From Affinundibacterium seohonense (GTDB lineage Bacteria > Pseudomonadota > Gammaproteobacteria > Burkholderiales > Burkholderiaceae_D), in assembly GCF_014284305.1 (NCBI RefSeq), contig NZ_JACOFW010000002.1, positions 186,001 through 250,000 of the forward strand: a DNA stretch of 64,000 nt, given 5' to 3'. Positions 36,131 to 44,602 of the stretch are shown piece after piece. A program made the translations under genes and the position numbers. The notes under the pieces were generated by a model. It ran no database searches, was not told the origin of the DNA, and was given only the letters and a program-made list of their open reading frames with translations. Each line of letters begins with the position of its first letter. The first letter of the stretch is position 1.

Positions 36131-36750
36131 TGTTGGTACAAATAAGTGCCGGGCAAGGCCCCGCAGAATGTTGTCTGGCAGTCGCTAAAGCTTGGCAGGC
36201 ATTGCACTTGGAAGCTGAACGGCATCATTGTCGATTAGATGTCATCGAGATGGTGGTAGCAGAGCGTCCTTCGACCTACAAATCTCTTTTATTCAGCTTA
36301 GAAGCGCGAGATGCAGAGCAAGATATGTCATGGATTCAAAGCTGGCAGGGAAGTTTGCAATGGATATGTGAAAGCCCTTATCGGGTGCGCTACCCACGTA
36401 AAAACTGGTTTATTGGTGTGCGTTTGTTTCAAGTTGAGGAAACAGCGGCGGATAAGCATATACGTTACGAAGCTTGTCGTGCCAGTGGACCTGGCGGTCA
36501 GCATGTGAATAAGACCGACAGTGCGATCCGCGCCACACATGTTGCCAGCGGAATCAGTGTTAAAGTACAGACCGAGCGTAGTCAGTATGCGAACAAGAAA
36601 CTAGCCACAATGTTGATTGCGCAAAAATTAGCGACCCTGAATGAGCAACAGGCATTGCAGCAACGTAGCGAGCGTAGGATTGCCCATCATGATTTAACAC
36701 GAGGTGCGGCGCAGATAGTGTTTAAAGGCTGGGATTTTAAGCGTTGTTGA
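36127..36750 (+). CDS. prfH: Peptide chain release factor H PrfH
   Basis: 207 residues from the ATG at 36127 (ATGA overlap with the rtcB stop). It carries the peptidyl-tRNA hydrolysis motif GGQ at 123-125 in ASGPGGQHVNKTDSAIRATH, but lacks the codon-recognition domains of RF1/RF2 (only ~207 residues against ~360). PrfH acts on ribosomes with a damaged decoding centre, freeing the nascent chain so the subunits can be split and the 16S rRNA mended by RtcB. Same operon as rtcB. Confidence 0.95.
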   Translation: MMLVQISAGQGPAECCLAVAKAWQALHLEAERHHCRLDVIEMVVAERPSTYKSLLFSLEARDAEQDMSWIQSWQGSLQWICESPYRVRYPRKNWFIGVRLFQVEETAADKHIRYEACRASGPGGQHVNKTDSAIRATHVASGISVKVQTERSQYANKKLATMLIAQKLATLNEQQALQQRSERRIAHHDLTRGAAQIVFKGWDFKRC

Positions 36751-36780
36751 TTATGTTGAATGACAATAGGAGTCAGTTTG

Positions 36781-36996
36781 ATGCAGGAAAAATTGAAACA
36801 AAAAATTATCGAAGTCTGTGAACGAAAAATCGCACAAAAGGGCAGGGATGTTGGCCTATCTTTTTACGCTTTCTTTGCCAATAAAAATGATGATCCAGAA
36901 CTCTTGATGGAAGCTGCGACTTGGTGGATTATGACGCATCAGTTAGATCATTTTGAAAAAGCCGAAAAGATTAAAAAAATGGTTGAGGCCAACTAG
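36781..36996 (+). CDS. DUF6500 family protein
   Basis: 71 residues from the ATG at 36781, preceded by AGGAG at 8-9 bases. The sequence (KIAQKGRDVGLSFYAFFANK and DDPELLMEAATWWIMTHQLD) is that of a small conserved family that I believe is DUF6500; function unknown. 30 bases after prfH and in the same direction, so possibly part of the operon. Confidence 0.7.
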   Translation: MQEKLKQKIIEVCERKIAQKGRDVGLSFYAFFANKNDDPELLMEAATWWIMTHQLDHFEKAEKIKKMVEAN

Positions 36997-37039
36997 TTTT
37001 TTTATCGCTATTGTTTATATTTCAAGGAGCCATAAATCG

Positions 37040-37486
37040 ATGAGTACATTTTCAGAAGATATTAAAAAGTTTAACGGTATCTACAAATTGCCAGTCAGTG
37101 CCACGCCTACGCTTGATGTTGGCGTGCCTGCGGCGGAACGAATGGCAGCGTTTAAGGATATTTTGATGGAAGAAGTGCATGAGATGGATGAGATCATTGC
37201 TGCGCAACAAGCGGGCAAAGATCCACTTGAAGTCTTGACCATGCTGGCCGATTTGCTCGGCGATATTCAGGTTTACTGTGCATCAGAAATGGCCAAGTTT
37301 GGACTGCCTTTAGATCAGGTGTTATCGATTATCATGCAATCGAATTTCTCGAAACTTGGTGCGGATGGTTTGCCGATTTATGATGAGCGCGGCAAGGTCA
37401 TGAAAGGGCCAAATTACTGGAAGCCTGAGCCAAAATTGCAAGCCATGTTAACAGAATTGGCTGCTCCAAATTCTTCTTCGGAATAA
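37040..37486 (+). CDS. MazG-like nucleotide pyrophosphohydrolase
   Basis: 148 residues from the ATG at 37040, with AAGGAG upstream. The all-alpha NTP-PPase metal motifs are present: LMEEVHEMDEI (EExxE) and ADLLGDIQVYC (DxxGD) at the right spacing, as in MazG/PRA-PH proteins. Likely hydrolyses a nucleoside triphosphate or phosphoribosyl nucleotide; the substrate cannot be named. 43 bases after the DUF6500 gene, 4 bases before the next. Confidence 0.85.
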   Translation: MSTFSEDIKKFNGIYKLPVSATPTLDVGVPAAERMAAFKDILMEEVHEMDEIIAAQQAGKDPLEVLTMLADLLGDIQVYCASEMAKFGLPLDQVLSIIMQSNFSKLGADGLPIYDERGKVMKGPNYWKPEPKLQAMLTELAAPNSSSE

Positions 37487-37490
37487 ATTC

Positions 37491-38096
37491 ATGCACAAGA
37501 AAATTTTGTATGGTCTGATGCTAGTGTTGAGCCTAGGTGTTGCGGCTTATGCGACGATTGCTTATGCCGCTTTCCCGTTGGGAAGTCTGGTGCATCCAGA
37601 TATGAAAACCAATTTTGAAAATCATCGAATTGCAGTGTATCTGCATATATTTGCTTCGAGTTTAGCTCTAGTGATCGGGCCATTTCAATTTTCCAAACGC
37701 CTGCGGGCGAGTCGACCGCAAGTTCATCGCTTGCTAGGCAAGTTCTATTTGGGCTTGGGCGTACTTTTAGGCGGAATCGCGGGTTTGCTGATGGCAGCGT
37801 TTGCCTATGGTGGTTTAACTTCGAATTTGGGTTTTGGTATATTGGCTTTGCTGTGGCTGTACACTGGGGCTCGCGCTTATTGGGCGATCCGACATGGCGA
37901 TATTGCTAGTCACCAGCAATGGATGATACGCAATTTTTCTCTAACTTTGGCCGCAGTGACTTTGCGTATTTATTTACCATTGTCGATGGTGCTCGGTCTG
38001 CCGTTCGAACTTTGCTATCCCATTATTTCTTGGCTGTGCTGGGTGCCAAATTTGATTATTGCAGAATGGATTTTTAATCGGCCATTGTCGGTGTGA
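37491..38096 (+). CDS. DUF2306 membrane protein
   Basis: 201 residues with five to six membrane helices; matches the DUF2306 pattern with FKRRLRASRPQVHRLLGKFYLG-type loop (here SKRLRASRPQVHRLLGKFYL) and HGDIASHQQWMIRNFSLTLA. Conserved histidines suggest haem or metal binding, but the family is uncharacterised. Starts 4 bases after the pyrophosphohydrolase stop. Confidence 0.85.
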   Translation: MHKKILYGLMLVLSLGVAAYATIAYAAFPLGSLVHPDMKTNFENHRIAVYLHIFASSLALVIGPFQFSKRLRASRPQVHRLLGKFYLGLGVLLGGIAGLLMAAFAYGGLTSNLGFGILALLWLYTGARAYWAIRHGDIASHQQWMIRNFSLTLAAVTLRIYLPLSMVLGLPFELCYPIISWLCWVPNLIIAEWIFNRPLSV

Positions 38097-38142
38097 GTGT
38101 TTGTCAATTCTGAAACAGCGAATGGCACTGTATGAAATCGTC

Positions 38143-38167
38143 GTCACTCTTGCCTAGCAAGAGTGAC
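38143..38167. other. Perfect 11-bp inverted repeat between convergent genes
   Basis: GTCACTCTTGC, loop CTA, GCAAGAGTGAC. No T-run on either side, so a weak or factor-dependent transcript end between the DUF2306 and YjdM genes. Confidence 0.55.
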
Positions 38168-38183
38168 TGACAAAGTCAGGTGC

Positions 38184-38519
38184 TCAAACCTTTTTCAGGT
38201 AACAGGCCTTGAGCATGAAATTGCCCGCATCCATCTTGCAGTCGACTTCATGATCGCCACCGACTAAACGTATGCTCTTCACTTTGCTACCTTGTTTTAA
38301 GGTAATCGAAGATCCTTTGACTTTCAAATCCTTAATCAACACGACGGCATCGCCATCGGCTAGGACATTGCCATTGGAATCTTTGACGATGCGTTCATCC
38401 GATTCTTCGGCTGCTGCTTGCATAGGCCACTCATGACCGCAATCTGCACAGACATAATTGTCGTTGTCGGGATAGGTGTTTTCCATGCCACAAACTGGGC
38501 AGGCTGGTAACTGAGACAT
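38184..38519 (-). CDS. yjdM: YjdM/PhnA family zinc-ribbon protein
   Basis: 111 residues. N-terminal zinc ribbon CPVCG...CADCG, then the PhnA domain [16 protein letters not shown] and [20 protein letters not shown]. Originally named PhnA for its location near phn genes in E. coli; it is not needed for phosphonate use and its role is unclear. Single gene. Confidence 0.92.
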   Translation of the reverse strand: MSQLPACPVCGMENTYPDNDNYVCADCGHEWPMQAAAEESDERIVKDSNGNVLADGDAVVLIKDLKVKGSSITLKQGSKVKSIRLVGGDHEVDCKMDAGNFMLKACYLKKV

Positions 38520-38683
38520 ATTTTCTTTCTGACAAAAGCTTGAGAGTCACTAGTATAACCGACCGCGCCTATGATTTTGTCATCACGATGTTTGATATAG
38601 CTCGATAAAGTGTGTTGTTGTCTGTGTTTAGCGGGAACTTAGGCTTTGTTGCGGAAAATGATGTGATATGGAACCTGGTATAA

Positions 38684-38720
38684 AAAAAGAGGCGAGCACA
38701 AATTGCGCCCGCCTCTTTTT
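38684..38720 (-). terminator. Intrinsic terminator of the metzincin protease gene
   Basis: Stem AAAAAGAGGCG / CGCCTCTTTTT around a 15-base loop; the A-run on the left becomes a U-run on the minus-strand transcript. Confidence 0.8.
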
Positions 38721-38755
38721 GTAGATAAGTGATGTTAACTCTTACGCTACATGGC

Positions 38756-40639
38756 TCAATTGACCGTTGCTTTGACCGTCAAAGTGTTGAATGCGGAGTA
38801 AGCATACACACCGAGGTAGTAACGACCTGCTGCTGGCGCATTGACTGTACAGGTTTCGATGGAGGTTGCACCATCCGACTTACACTTGTATGCCGCAGTC
38901 GTTGGTTTCACGCTCAATTGTGAGTACAAATCAGCATCCCCATTTGCACCGTTGATATTGAATACCACGCTGGTTTTGCCTGCAGGGACATCAATTGCGT
39001 AGTATTTCCAAGCGCCGGTAGAGGCACTTTGATTCGCCAGACCGACACCGCTGGTGAGCATGACATCAACGGGCGGCGTGCTGCCAACCAATGAGCCTTT
39101 CATGCCGTAGTAGCCGAGTGAAGAGTAATTGGAAAAACCATTTGAAGGTGTACCTTCAGCACCGCCAGCGATCACCAGACGGTAGTTACCTGCGCTTAAA
39201 TTCAAACCGATAAATTCAGCTGAACGGTTGACCGCTTTATTGCTACTGGCGACTAAAGTATTGGCAGAATTGTAGATTTTGGCGTCCACATCCAACATGC
39301 CGAAATATTCAATTGGATCAATTTTTAGATCCAGCTTGCCATTGCCTGTGACAGTGAAATTGAAAGTGTCGGTATCGCCAGTTTTTTCGATTTGACCAAA
39401 ATTGGTGCTTGGACTGATGTTGCCAGCAGCATCTACTGCTAAGTTTTTGCCAGATGGATTGTCATCGGCAACATAGGGGATCGATTCATTCACGTTCATA
39501 ATGCGTAAATCATCTTCGAAATTCGATGCCGTGCTGTATTCGCCTTTACTCCAAGTCCAACGACTAGATGCCCAGTTCGCACCCATCCAGTAGTTGCCCA
39601 TAATAGGGCCCCACTGATAAGCCGCAATCCCTTCGAAATATTCCCCTCCACTGCCACCACGATCATGGTTCATGCCCATTTGGTGACCGACTTCATGTGC
39701 AGCTGTCATACCGATGCCATAGCCATAGTCAAATCCGCTAGATGGATTGCGATATAGCGTACCAGCGGAGGTGGTGCCAAATGAGCTCAAAGGGGCATTT
39801 GAACGGCCGTCTTGGTTAACAAAATTGATCACGCCTGTACGCAAGATATTTGCGGACTTTGCCGCGTTATATACGGCGGGATTGGTGGTGATGTTGATGT
39901 TGTACATCGAATATTGATCGGCAACGATTTGCCATGCACGATACATGTTTTCTTTTGTTACACCGTTCAATGGTGTGGTGCCGCTCATCACTGCTGAGTG
40001 ATTTAAATAGAACACCCACGCACTGCCTGGTTTGCTTTCCAGTTTAGTCACATCTTCATTATTGTATGGGCCAATATGGCGGGCTTGACGTAAAGCCATA
40101 GTGCTATAGACAGGATGAATTGCACCAGCCAGATTGTTGACCGTGGTCGCTTTTAACCAGCCTTCATCGAGGTCGGGAATCACTTTGCTAATAGGCACTT
40201 CGGTAACGCTGACTATACCTTTGGCATCGGTGCTGTACTCATAAGCTTTCTTTTGATCACGTTTGATCAAATAGCCGTGCAGATTTTTTGCGGTGCCTTT
40301 GAGGTAAAAAGTCGAATTGGCGACTCCGCGAGCTTTACCGGACACTGATAGAACACCATCCTTGAAATGGTAGTCGGTAATATCGTTATCGAATTGTTGA
40401 TTTTTATTGATCGCAATGTCGTCTGATCCAGCAACGCGAGCATTGGCGTTGCTGTTCGGGTTGGCATGCTGACTGACCAAACTACGGATTAAGGCGTCGG
40501 CACTACCGATTTCTTGGCGTGCCGCCAGCGTATCGGCGGCTCCTGCACTAAATGCTGTGCTTAGTAAAGCGCAAAGAAGGCTAGAGCTCAGCAAGCGCTG
40601 AGCTGGATTCTTCGATTGTTTCTGTTGATTGCTCTTCAT
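38756..40639 (-). CDS. Secreted metzincin (reprolysin-like) protease with PPC domain
   Basis: 627 residues. Signal peptide ends around SAGA; a ~160-residue pro-region follows. The zinc site is the metzincin HExxHxxxxxH: H315-E316-VG-H319-QMGMN-H325-D. After the protease domain comes a region with GNGKLDLKIDPIEYFGMLD and a final pre-peptidase C-terminal domain (about 545-627) with GANGDADLY and AAGRYYLGVYAYSAFN. Start supported by GGGAGA nine bases upstream. Cys near the C-terminus may form a disulphide. Probably a type II secreted, self-processed protease. Confidence 0.92.
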   Translation of the reverse strand: MKSNQQKQSKNPAQRLLSSSLLCALLSTAFSAGAADTLAARQEIGSADALIRSLVSQHANPNSNANARVAGSDDIAINKNQQFDNDITDYHFKDGVLSVSGKARGVANSTFYLKGTAKNLHGYLIKRDQKKAYEYSTDAKGIVSVTEVPISKVIPDLDEGWLKATTVNNLAGAIHPVYSTMALRQARHIGPYNNEDVTKLESKPGSAWVFYLNHSAVMSGTTPLNGVTKENMYRAWQIVADQYSMYNINITTNPAVYNAAKSANILRTGVINFVNQDGRSNAPLSSFGTTSAGTLYRNPSSGFDYGYGIGMTAAHEVGHQMGMNHDRGGSGGEYFEGIAAYQWGPIMGNYWMGANWASSRWTWSKGEYSTASNFEDDLRIMNVNESIPYVADDNPSGKNLAVDAAGNISPSTNFGQIEKTGDTDTFNFTVTGNGKLDLKIDPIEYFGMLDVDAKIYNSANTLVASSNKAVNRSAEFIGLNLSAGNYRLVIAGGAEGTPSNGFSNYSSLGYYGMKGSLVGSTPPVDVMLTSGVGLANQSASTGAWKYYAIDVPAGKTSVVFNINGANGDADLYSQLSVKPTTAAYKCKSDGATSIETCTVNAPAAGRYYLGVYAYSAFNTLTVKATVN

Positions 40640-40717
40640 GTTTATCTCCCATGGTGAACTGCGGTCATGTGCTGATGGTGCACTTATTGGATTTTTGATT
40701 TACGCCCCAAGTAGAAA

Positions 40718-40756
40718 AACACTGTTTGCAGATCCGAAAATCGTGCAAACAGTGTT
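40718..40756 (-). promoter_or_regulatory. Attenuator-like hairpin upstream of the metzincin gene
   Basis: Perfect 13-bp inverted repeat: AACACTGTTTGCA (40718-40730) and its inverse (40744-40756), with GAT/ATC adding three more pairs in the spacer. On the minus strand the stem is followed by TTTTTC, so it has terminator form, 79 bases upstream of the protease start codon. The gene on the other side is transcribed away from it, so it does not end a neighbouring transcript. The rest of 40640-41058 is AT-rich divergent promoter DNA without a gene. Confidence 0.6.
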
Positions 40757-41058
40757 GTGAAGATGGAGCGAGGAGAGAGTTAAACAGAAAATGAGAGATT
40801 TCAATATACCTGAGGTATATCCAAGATATGTGTACTTGTATATACAAATAGCATGATTTTTGAATAAATTTTCTTTGTGACTTACTGATTCATATAATGA
40901 TCGTTAATTACTTGTTTTAAACAGGGAATCCACGGTTTTATACTATTTATATCACAGGATTTTTAACATATTGGTAGTTGATAATTTCATACTAATACTG
41001 TGGTTTTTTTGAGTCTACTGATTTGCCAGCGATTTCGTTTTTTACCACTGAGATCTCT

Positions 41059-41508
41059 ATGTACAAATATACTTTCTTGTCCGTCGTCTTACTGCTGGCC
41101 ATAGCGTGCAATTGGTCGCAAGCGCAATCTGATGACTTTCGTCATGGATATATCTTTGAGCAATCGTACGTTAAACGTATATCGCTATCCAAGGCCGAGC
41201 AACTGATCAATGTTGAAAGCTTTTTCACACCATTTACTTCCGCCGATTGGGGTAAAGAAAAAATTACAGATGCCCGTATATCTCGAGCTGGAACAAGCTT
41301 ATCAATTCAGTTTTCGGGAAAAACATCTTTGAATCTACGGGATTTCACTAAGAACGCAAACAGGGAGAAGGATGGTGAATATCAACGATTTCGCTGTTTA
41401 GGGAATGTTGCACATTTCCATTTGATCGGTGTGGAATTCGGTCATGATCAGCACACATTTCTCCTAGTGGATTACGCGGGACGAGACATTTATTTTATAG
41501 ATATGTAA
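41059..41508 (+). CDS. Hypothetical exported protein
   Basis: 149 residues from the ATG at 41059; the frame opens 12 codons earlier but the signal peptide (ending SQAQ) starts here. Mature protein is mixed alpha/beta without a family I recognise. A 12-bp inverted repeat with one G-U pair at 41533-41568 follows, without a T-run. Confidence 0.65.
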   Translation: MYKYTFLSVVLLLAIACNWSQAQSDDFRHGYIFEQSYVKRISLSKAEQLINVESFFTPFTSADWGKEKITDARISRAGTSLSIQFSGKTSLNLRDFTKNANREKDGEYQRFRCLGNVAHFHLIGVEFGHDQHTFLLVDYAGRDIYFIDM

Positions 41509-42012
41509 TCAGGTCTTTCATCACAGCCGAACAGTAGGTTCTACACATGCTTGATAGTAGAACTTACTGAATCCATTTCCAGTGCTAACTCATCAAGATG
41601 GCGTGATCGAAGACAATCCGTAATCTGTTGGCAGTCACTTTGGTGCGATGTATTGGTAAAGCCAGTTTGTGCCTAGCAATACCTTAAACCTGATGGCTTT
41701 AGAATGTATCGACGTGCTTGCTTCGTAAGTGAAACAGAAAAGCTGTTCGAATTTCCGTACGAAAGTGTGTAAAGTGTACGGCTTTCCATACAATTGTGCG
41801 TGCGCACAATTGTTGCAAATCAGTAAACCTGCAATTTGTACCTACGTAGTCTAGTCACGCTTTTGCACGATGGCATAATTAAATCCGACTGAATATTCAT
41901 TAAGTCAAATAAAGTAGCAGGCAGGTGGCGGAGAACATTTGTCGTCACTATCTCATCGAATAATTCCAAGCGAAGTTTGCAAAAAATTTTCCCAAATCAA
42001 GAAAGAGACATC
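41509..42012 (+). promoter_or_regulatory. 504-bp control region of ald with two palindromes
   Basis: No gene. Two inverted repeats stand close together: CCGTAC (41755-41760) with GTACGG (41776-41781), and a perfect 11-bp pair ACAATTGTGCG / CGCACAATTGT with a 2-base centre at 41790-41813. They begin about 200-260 bases before the ald start codon. Candidate operators for a dimeric regulator; no adjacent regulator gene is present to match. Confidence 0.5.
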
Positions 42013-43128
42013 ATGATCGTAGGCGTACCGAAAGAGATTAAGAACCACGAATATCGTGTGGGCATGACCCCGTCTTCTGTGCGTGAATTGACTTCACGCG
42101 GGCATCAAGTATTGGTGCAAAAAAATGCAGGTACTGAGATTGGTTTAACTGACGAACAATATCAAGCCGTCGGCGCAGAATTGGTCGAAACAGCGAAAGA
42201 AATTTTTGAACGTGCGGAGATGATTGTTAAAGTCAAAGAGCCGCAACCCGTAGAGTGTGCGATGCTGCGTCCGGGTCAGATTTTGTACACGTATTTGCAT
42301 CTCGCGCCCGATCCAGAACAGACTGCAGCTCTGGTGAAGTCAGGCGCGATCTGTATCGCCTACGAAACGATCACTGGCGCCAATGGTGGCCTTCCTTTGT
42401 TGGCACCCATGAGCGAAGTCGCTGGTCGTATGTCAATTCAAGCTGGTGCTGCACATTTGGAAAAATCTAAAGGCGGTATGGGTCTGTTACTCGGTGGCGT
42501 TCCAGGTGTCGCCCCCGCGCATATTGTGATTATTGGTGCGGGTGTGGTCGGTACCAATGCCATGCAAATGGCAGTCGGTACTGGGGCACGCGTGACCGTA
42601 TTGGACAAAAGCGTCGATCGTTTGCGTCAACTAGATCTGGTGTACGGCAATCGTATTTCCACGGTGTACTCCAATGCTCAGGCGATCGAAGAAGCAGTGC
42701 TGTCCGCAGACTTGGTCATTGGTGGCGTATTGGTGCCAGGAGCCGCAGCACCAAAACTGGTCAGCCGTGATCTGATCTCTCGTATGAAAAAAGGTGCAGT
42801 AGTCGTTGACGTCGCGATTGATCAAGGTGGTTGCTTTGAGACCTCTCATGCGACGACGCATGCAGAGCCAACCTACGTGGTTGACGGTGTGATTCATTAT
42901 TGTGTGGCAAATATGCCTGGTGCGGTAGCCCGCACCTCAACATTCGCCTTAAACAATGCAACGGTCGGTCATGCTGTTGCACTGGCCAGCAAAGGATGGC
43001 AGCAAGCACTGCGTGATGATGTACATCTGCGCAATGGTTTAAATGTCTGCGAAGGTAAAGTGACGTATGAAGCAGTAGCGCGCGATCTGGGCTACGAATA
43101 TGTAGCGGCAGAAAGTGTGTTGAATTAA
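42013..43128 (+). CDS. ald: Alanine dehydrogenase
   Basis: 371 residues from the ATG at 42013 (MIVGVPKEIKNHEYRVGMTP is the canonical start); a longer open frame is rejected. Reversible NAD-dependent deamination of L-alanine to pyruvate and ammonia. Substrate residues lie in VKVKEPQP; the NAD fold is VIIGAGVVGTNAMQMAVG; DVAIDQGGCFETSHATTHAEP (core DVAIDQGGCFET) and NMPGAVARTSTFALNNAT are diagnostic. Single gene, ends at a bidirectional terminator. Confidence 0.97.
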   Translation: MIVGVPKEIKNHEYRVGMTPSSVRELTSRGHQVLVQKNAGTEIGLTDEQYQAVGAELVETAKEIFERAEMIVKVKEPQPVECAMLRPGQILYTYLHLAPDPEQTAALVKSGAICIAYETITGANGGLPLLAPMSEVAGRMSIQAGAAHLEKSKGGMGLLLGGVPGVAPAHIVIIGAGVVGTNAMQMAVGTGARVTVLDKSVDRLRQLDLVYGNRISTVYSNAQAIEEAVLSADLVIGGVLVPGAAAPKLVSRDLISRMKKGAVVVDVAIDQGGCFETSHATTHAEPTYVVDGVIHYCVANMPGAVARTSTFALNNATVGHAVALASKGWQQALRDDVHLRNGLNVCEGKVTYEAVARDLGYEYVAAESVLN

Positions 43129-43141
43129 TCAAGTCGCCAAT

Positions 43142-43179
43142 AAAAAAGCCAGTAAGGAATTTCTCTTACTGGCTTTTTT
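43142..43179. terminator. Bidirectional intrinsic terminator
   Basis: Perfect 15-bp stem AAAAAAGCCAGTAAG / CTTACTGGCTTTTTT with an 8-base loop. Shared by ald and the convergent GIN-domain gene. Confidence 0.88.
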
Positions 43180-43207
43180 TATGCGCATTTATCAATGCCG
43201 ATATCTC

Positions 43208-43840
43208 TTATTTCCCCGCACTAACGCCGCCAATACCCTCAACTGTTTTGTTGATAGACTTAGGGTTGCCGAAGTAATTCAAGGAACCGATACCTTGCAC
43301 ATTGGCTTTGAGTTTTTCAGTGGCAGTGACTTCGACTGAGCCTATGCCTTCTACTGTGGCATCGACGTTTTCCGCAATCAGGCCTTTGGCATCAACGAAA
43401 CCCACGCCTTGTGCGCGCAATTTAAAGTCACGTACTTTGCCACTCATTTTTAGCAACCCGACGCCCTCATAATTTAGTTCGAAGCGATCACCTGCGATTT
43501 TGCTGACGGTCGTTAAGCCTGCGCCTTCCATTTTGAATTTTGTCAAACTTGGCATCGTCACTAATACTTTTAAATCATCAGACAGCCGAATATTTTTCTT
43601 CTCTTTGTAGCTAATTAGGAGCTCATCACCGGCGATATCGGTAATGATTTTATCCATGTATTTATCATCGCCTTTGACGGTAATGGAATGTGTGCTGCCA
43701 ACGACAACCTCGACGGATAATGCACCTTGAGTGCGTATCGTGCTAAATGGAGACACTTTGCGAACTTGCTCACCTGCGGCTGCAAAAGAACTAGCGAGAA
43801 CCAAACCAACTGTAAAACATGAAACGATTAATTTGTGCAT
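43208..43840 (-). CDS. GIN-domain (DUF2807) exported protein
   Basis: 210 residues from the ATG at 43840, with GGAGCTCAAC just upstream. Signal peptide ending AAAG, then a repetitive beta-solenoid-like domain: FSTIRTQGALSVEVVVG and repeated G-V/I-G turns (GVGLL, GVGFV, GIGSV, GIGSL, GIGGV). This is the head GIN domain family. Proposed to be a surface or periplasmic adhesin-like fold; no enzyme site. Confidence 0.85.
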   Translation of the reverse strand: MHKLIVSCFTVGLVLASSFAAAGEQVRKVSPFSTIRTQGALSVEVVVGSTHSITVKGDDKYMDKIITDIAGDELLISYKEKKNIRLSDDLKVLVTMPSLTKFKMEGAGLTTVSKIAGDRFELNYEGVGLLKMSGKVRDFKLRAQGVGFVDAKGLIAENVDATVEGIGSVEVTATEKLKANVQGIGSLNYFGNPKSINKTVEGIGGVSAGK

Positions 43841-43953
43841 GTTGAGCTCCAAAAAGTAGGTAATAAGGAAAACCGAAGTGATGCTAGTGTGCCTGCATTT
43901 CTGCAACTTGTCTGCGGAAAAAGATGAAGTGCTAAATTCTGTGCTTAGAATGC

Positions 43954-43980
43954 AAAAACGACGCACCAAGCGCCGTTTTG
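43954..43980 (-). terminator. Intrinsic terminator after the first alanine-rich gene
   Basis: Imperfect stem AAAAACGACGC / GCGCCGTTTTG, loop ACCAA; on the minus strand it ends in a U-run. Confidence 0.6.
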
Positions 43981-44000
43981 TTAACCACCAAAAGCTAAAA

Positions 44001-44351
44001 TTATTTGCGGATAGCCGCTGCTGCAGTCGCTGGTACAGGTTTTTCTGACGGAGCCTTGGCTTGATTTTCCATTAGGTTTTCTTCCACTTTTGCCGTGATC
44101 GGTGAAGTTGTGGTAGCGACTTTTTTCGGACTTGTGTTGGGTGTTGCAGCTGCTGCTTGTGTAGTTTCTGCTTTGTCTATCACTGCAGTGCTTGTTCCTG
44201 TCGCAGTTGTCGTCGCTGCTGCAGCTGCTGGAGCAGCAGGTACTGTGGCTGCCACCGCTGTTTTTGCAGTTGCGGGTGTCTGTTCTGCATGTGCAAATGC
44301 CGCACCGAAAGAGAGGCTTGCAGCAACGAGTGACAATGTGAGTTTGTTCAT
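44001..44351 (-). CDS. Secreted alanine/threonine-rich low-complexity protein A
   Basis: 116 residues with a clear signal peptide (cleavage after AHA) and AAGGG upstream of the ATG. The mature chain is mostly Ala, Thr, Pro and Val, with a few Lys/Glu near the end, and has no fold I recognise; probably disordered. It shares the leader pattern and the first mature residues (AEQTPATA) with the next gene upstream, of which it is a paralogue. Antisense open frames are artefacts of the GC-repeat composition. Confidence 0.7.
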   Translation of the reverse strand: MNKLTLSLVAASLSFGAAFAHAEQTPATAKTAVAATVPAAPAAAAATTTATGTSTAVIDKAETTQAAAATPNTSPKKVATTTSPITAKVEENLMENQAKAPSEKPVPATAAAAIRK

Positions 44352-44558
44352 GTTAAACCCTTCGCGTAGTCAATCAATTAAACACCGTTATTTGTTGCAC
44401 TTTGGGGTTCATTTTTCGCTGGAAAGTACAATGTACTTGCAGCGTACTGTGATAACGCGGTCAAGCAAATGATAGTTGACCGATTTCAAATTATTCTTAA
44501 AAAAAGGTTCGAAAAATTCAGGAAAAAATGACTTCACTATGATCTGAATCTTCAAAAG

Positions 44559-44581
44559 AAACGGCGCAAATTGCGCCGTTT
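44559..44581 (-). terminator. Intrinsic terminator after the second alanine-rich gene
   Basis: Perfect 11-bp stem AAACGGCGCAA / TTGCGCCGTTT with a 1-base loop centre. Confidence 0.75.
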
Positions 44582-44602
44582 TTCATACAAATGTTTTTGC
44601 GT

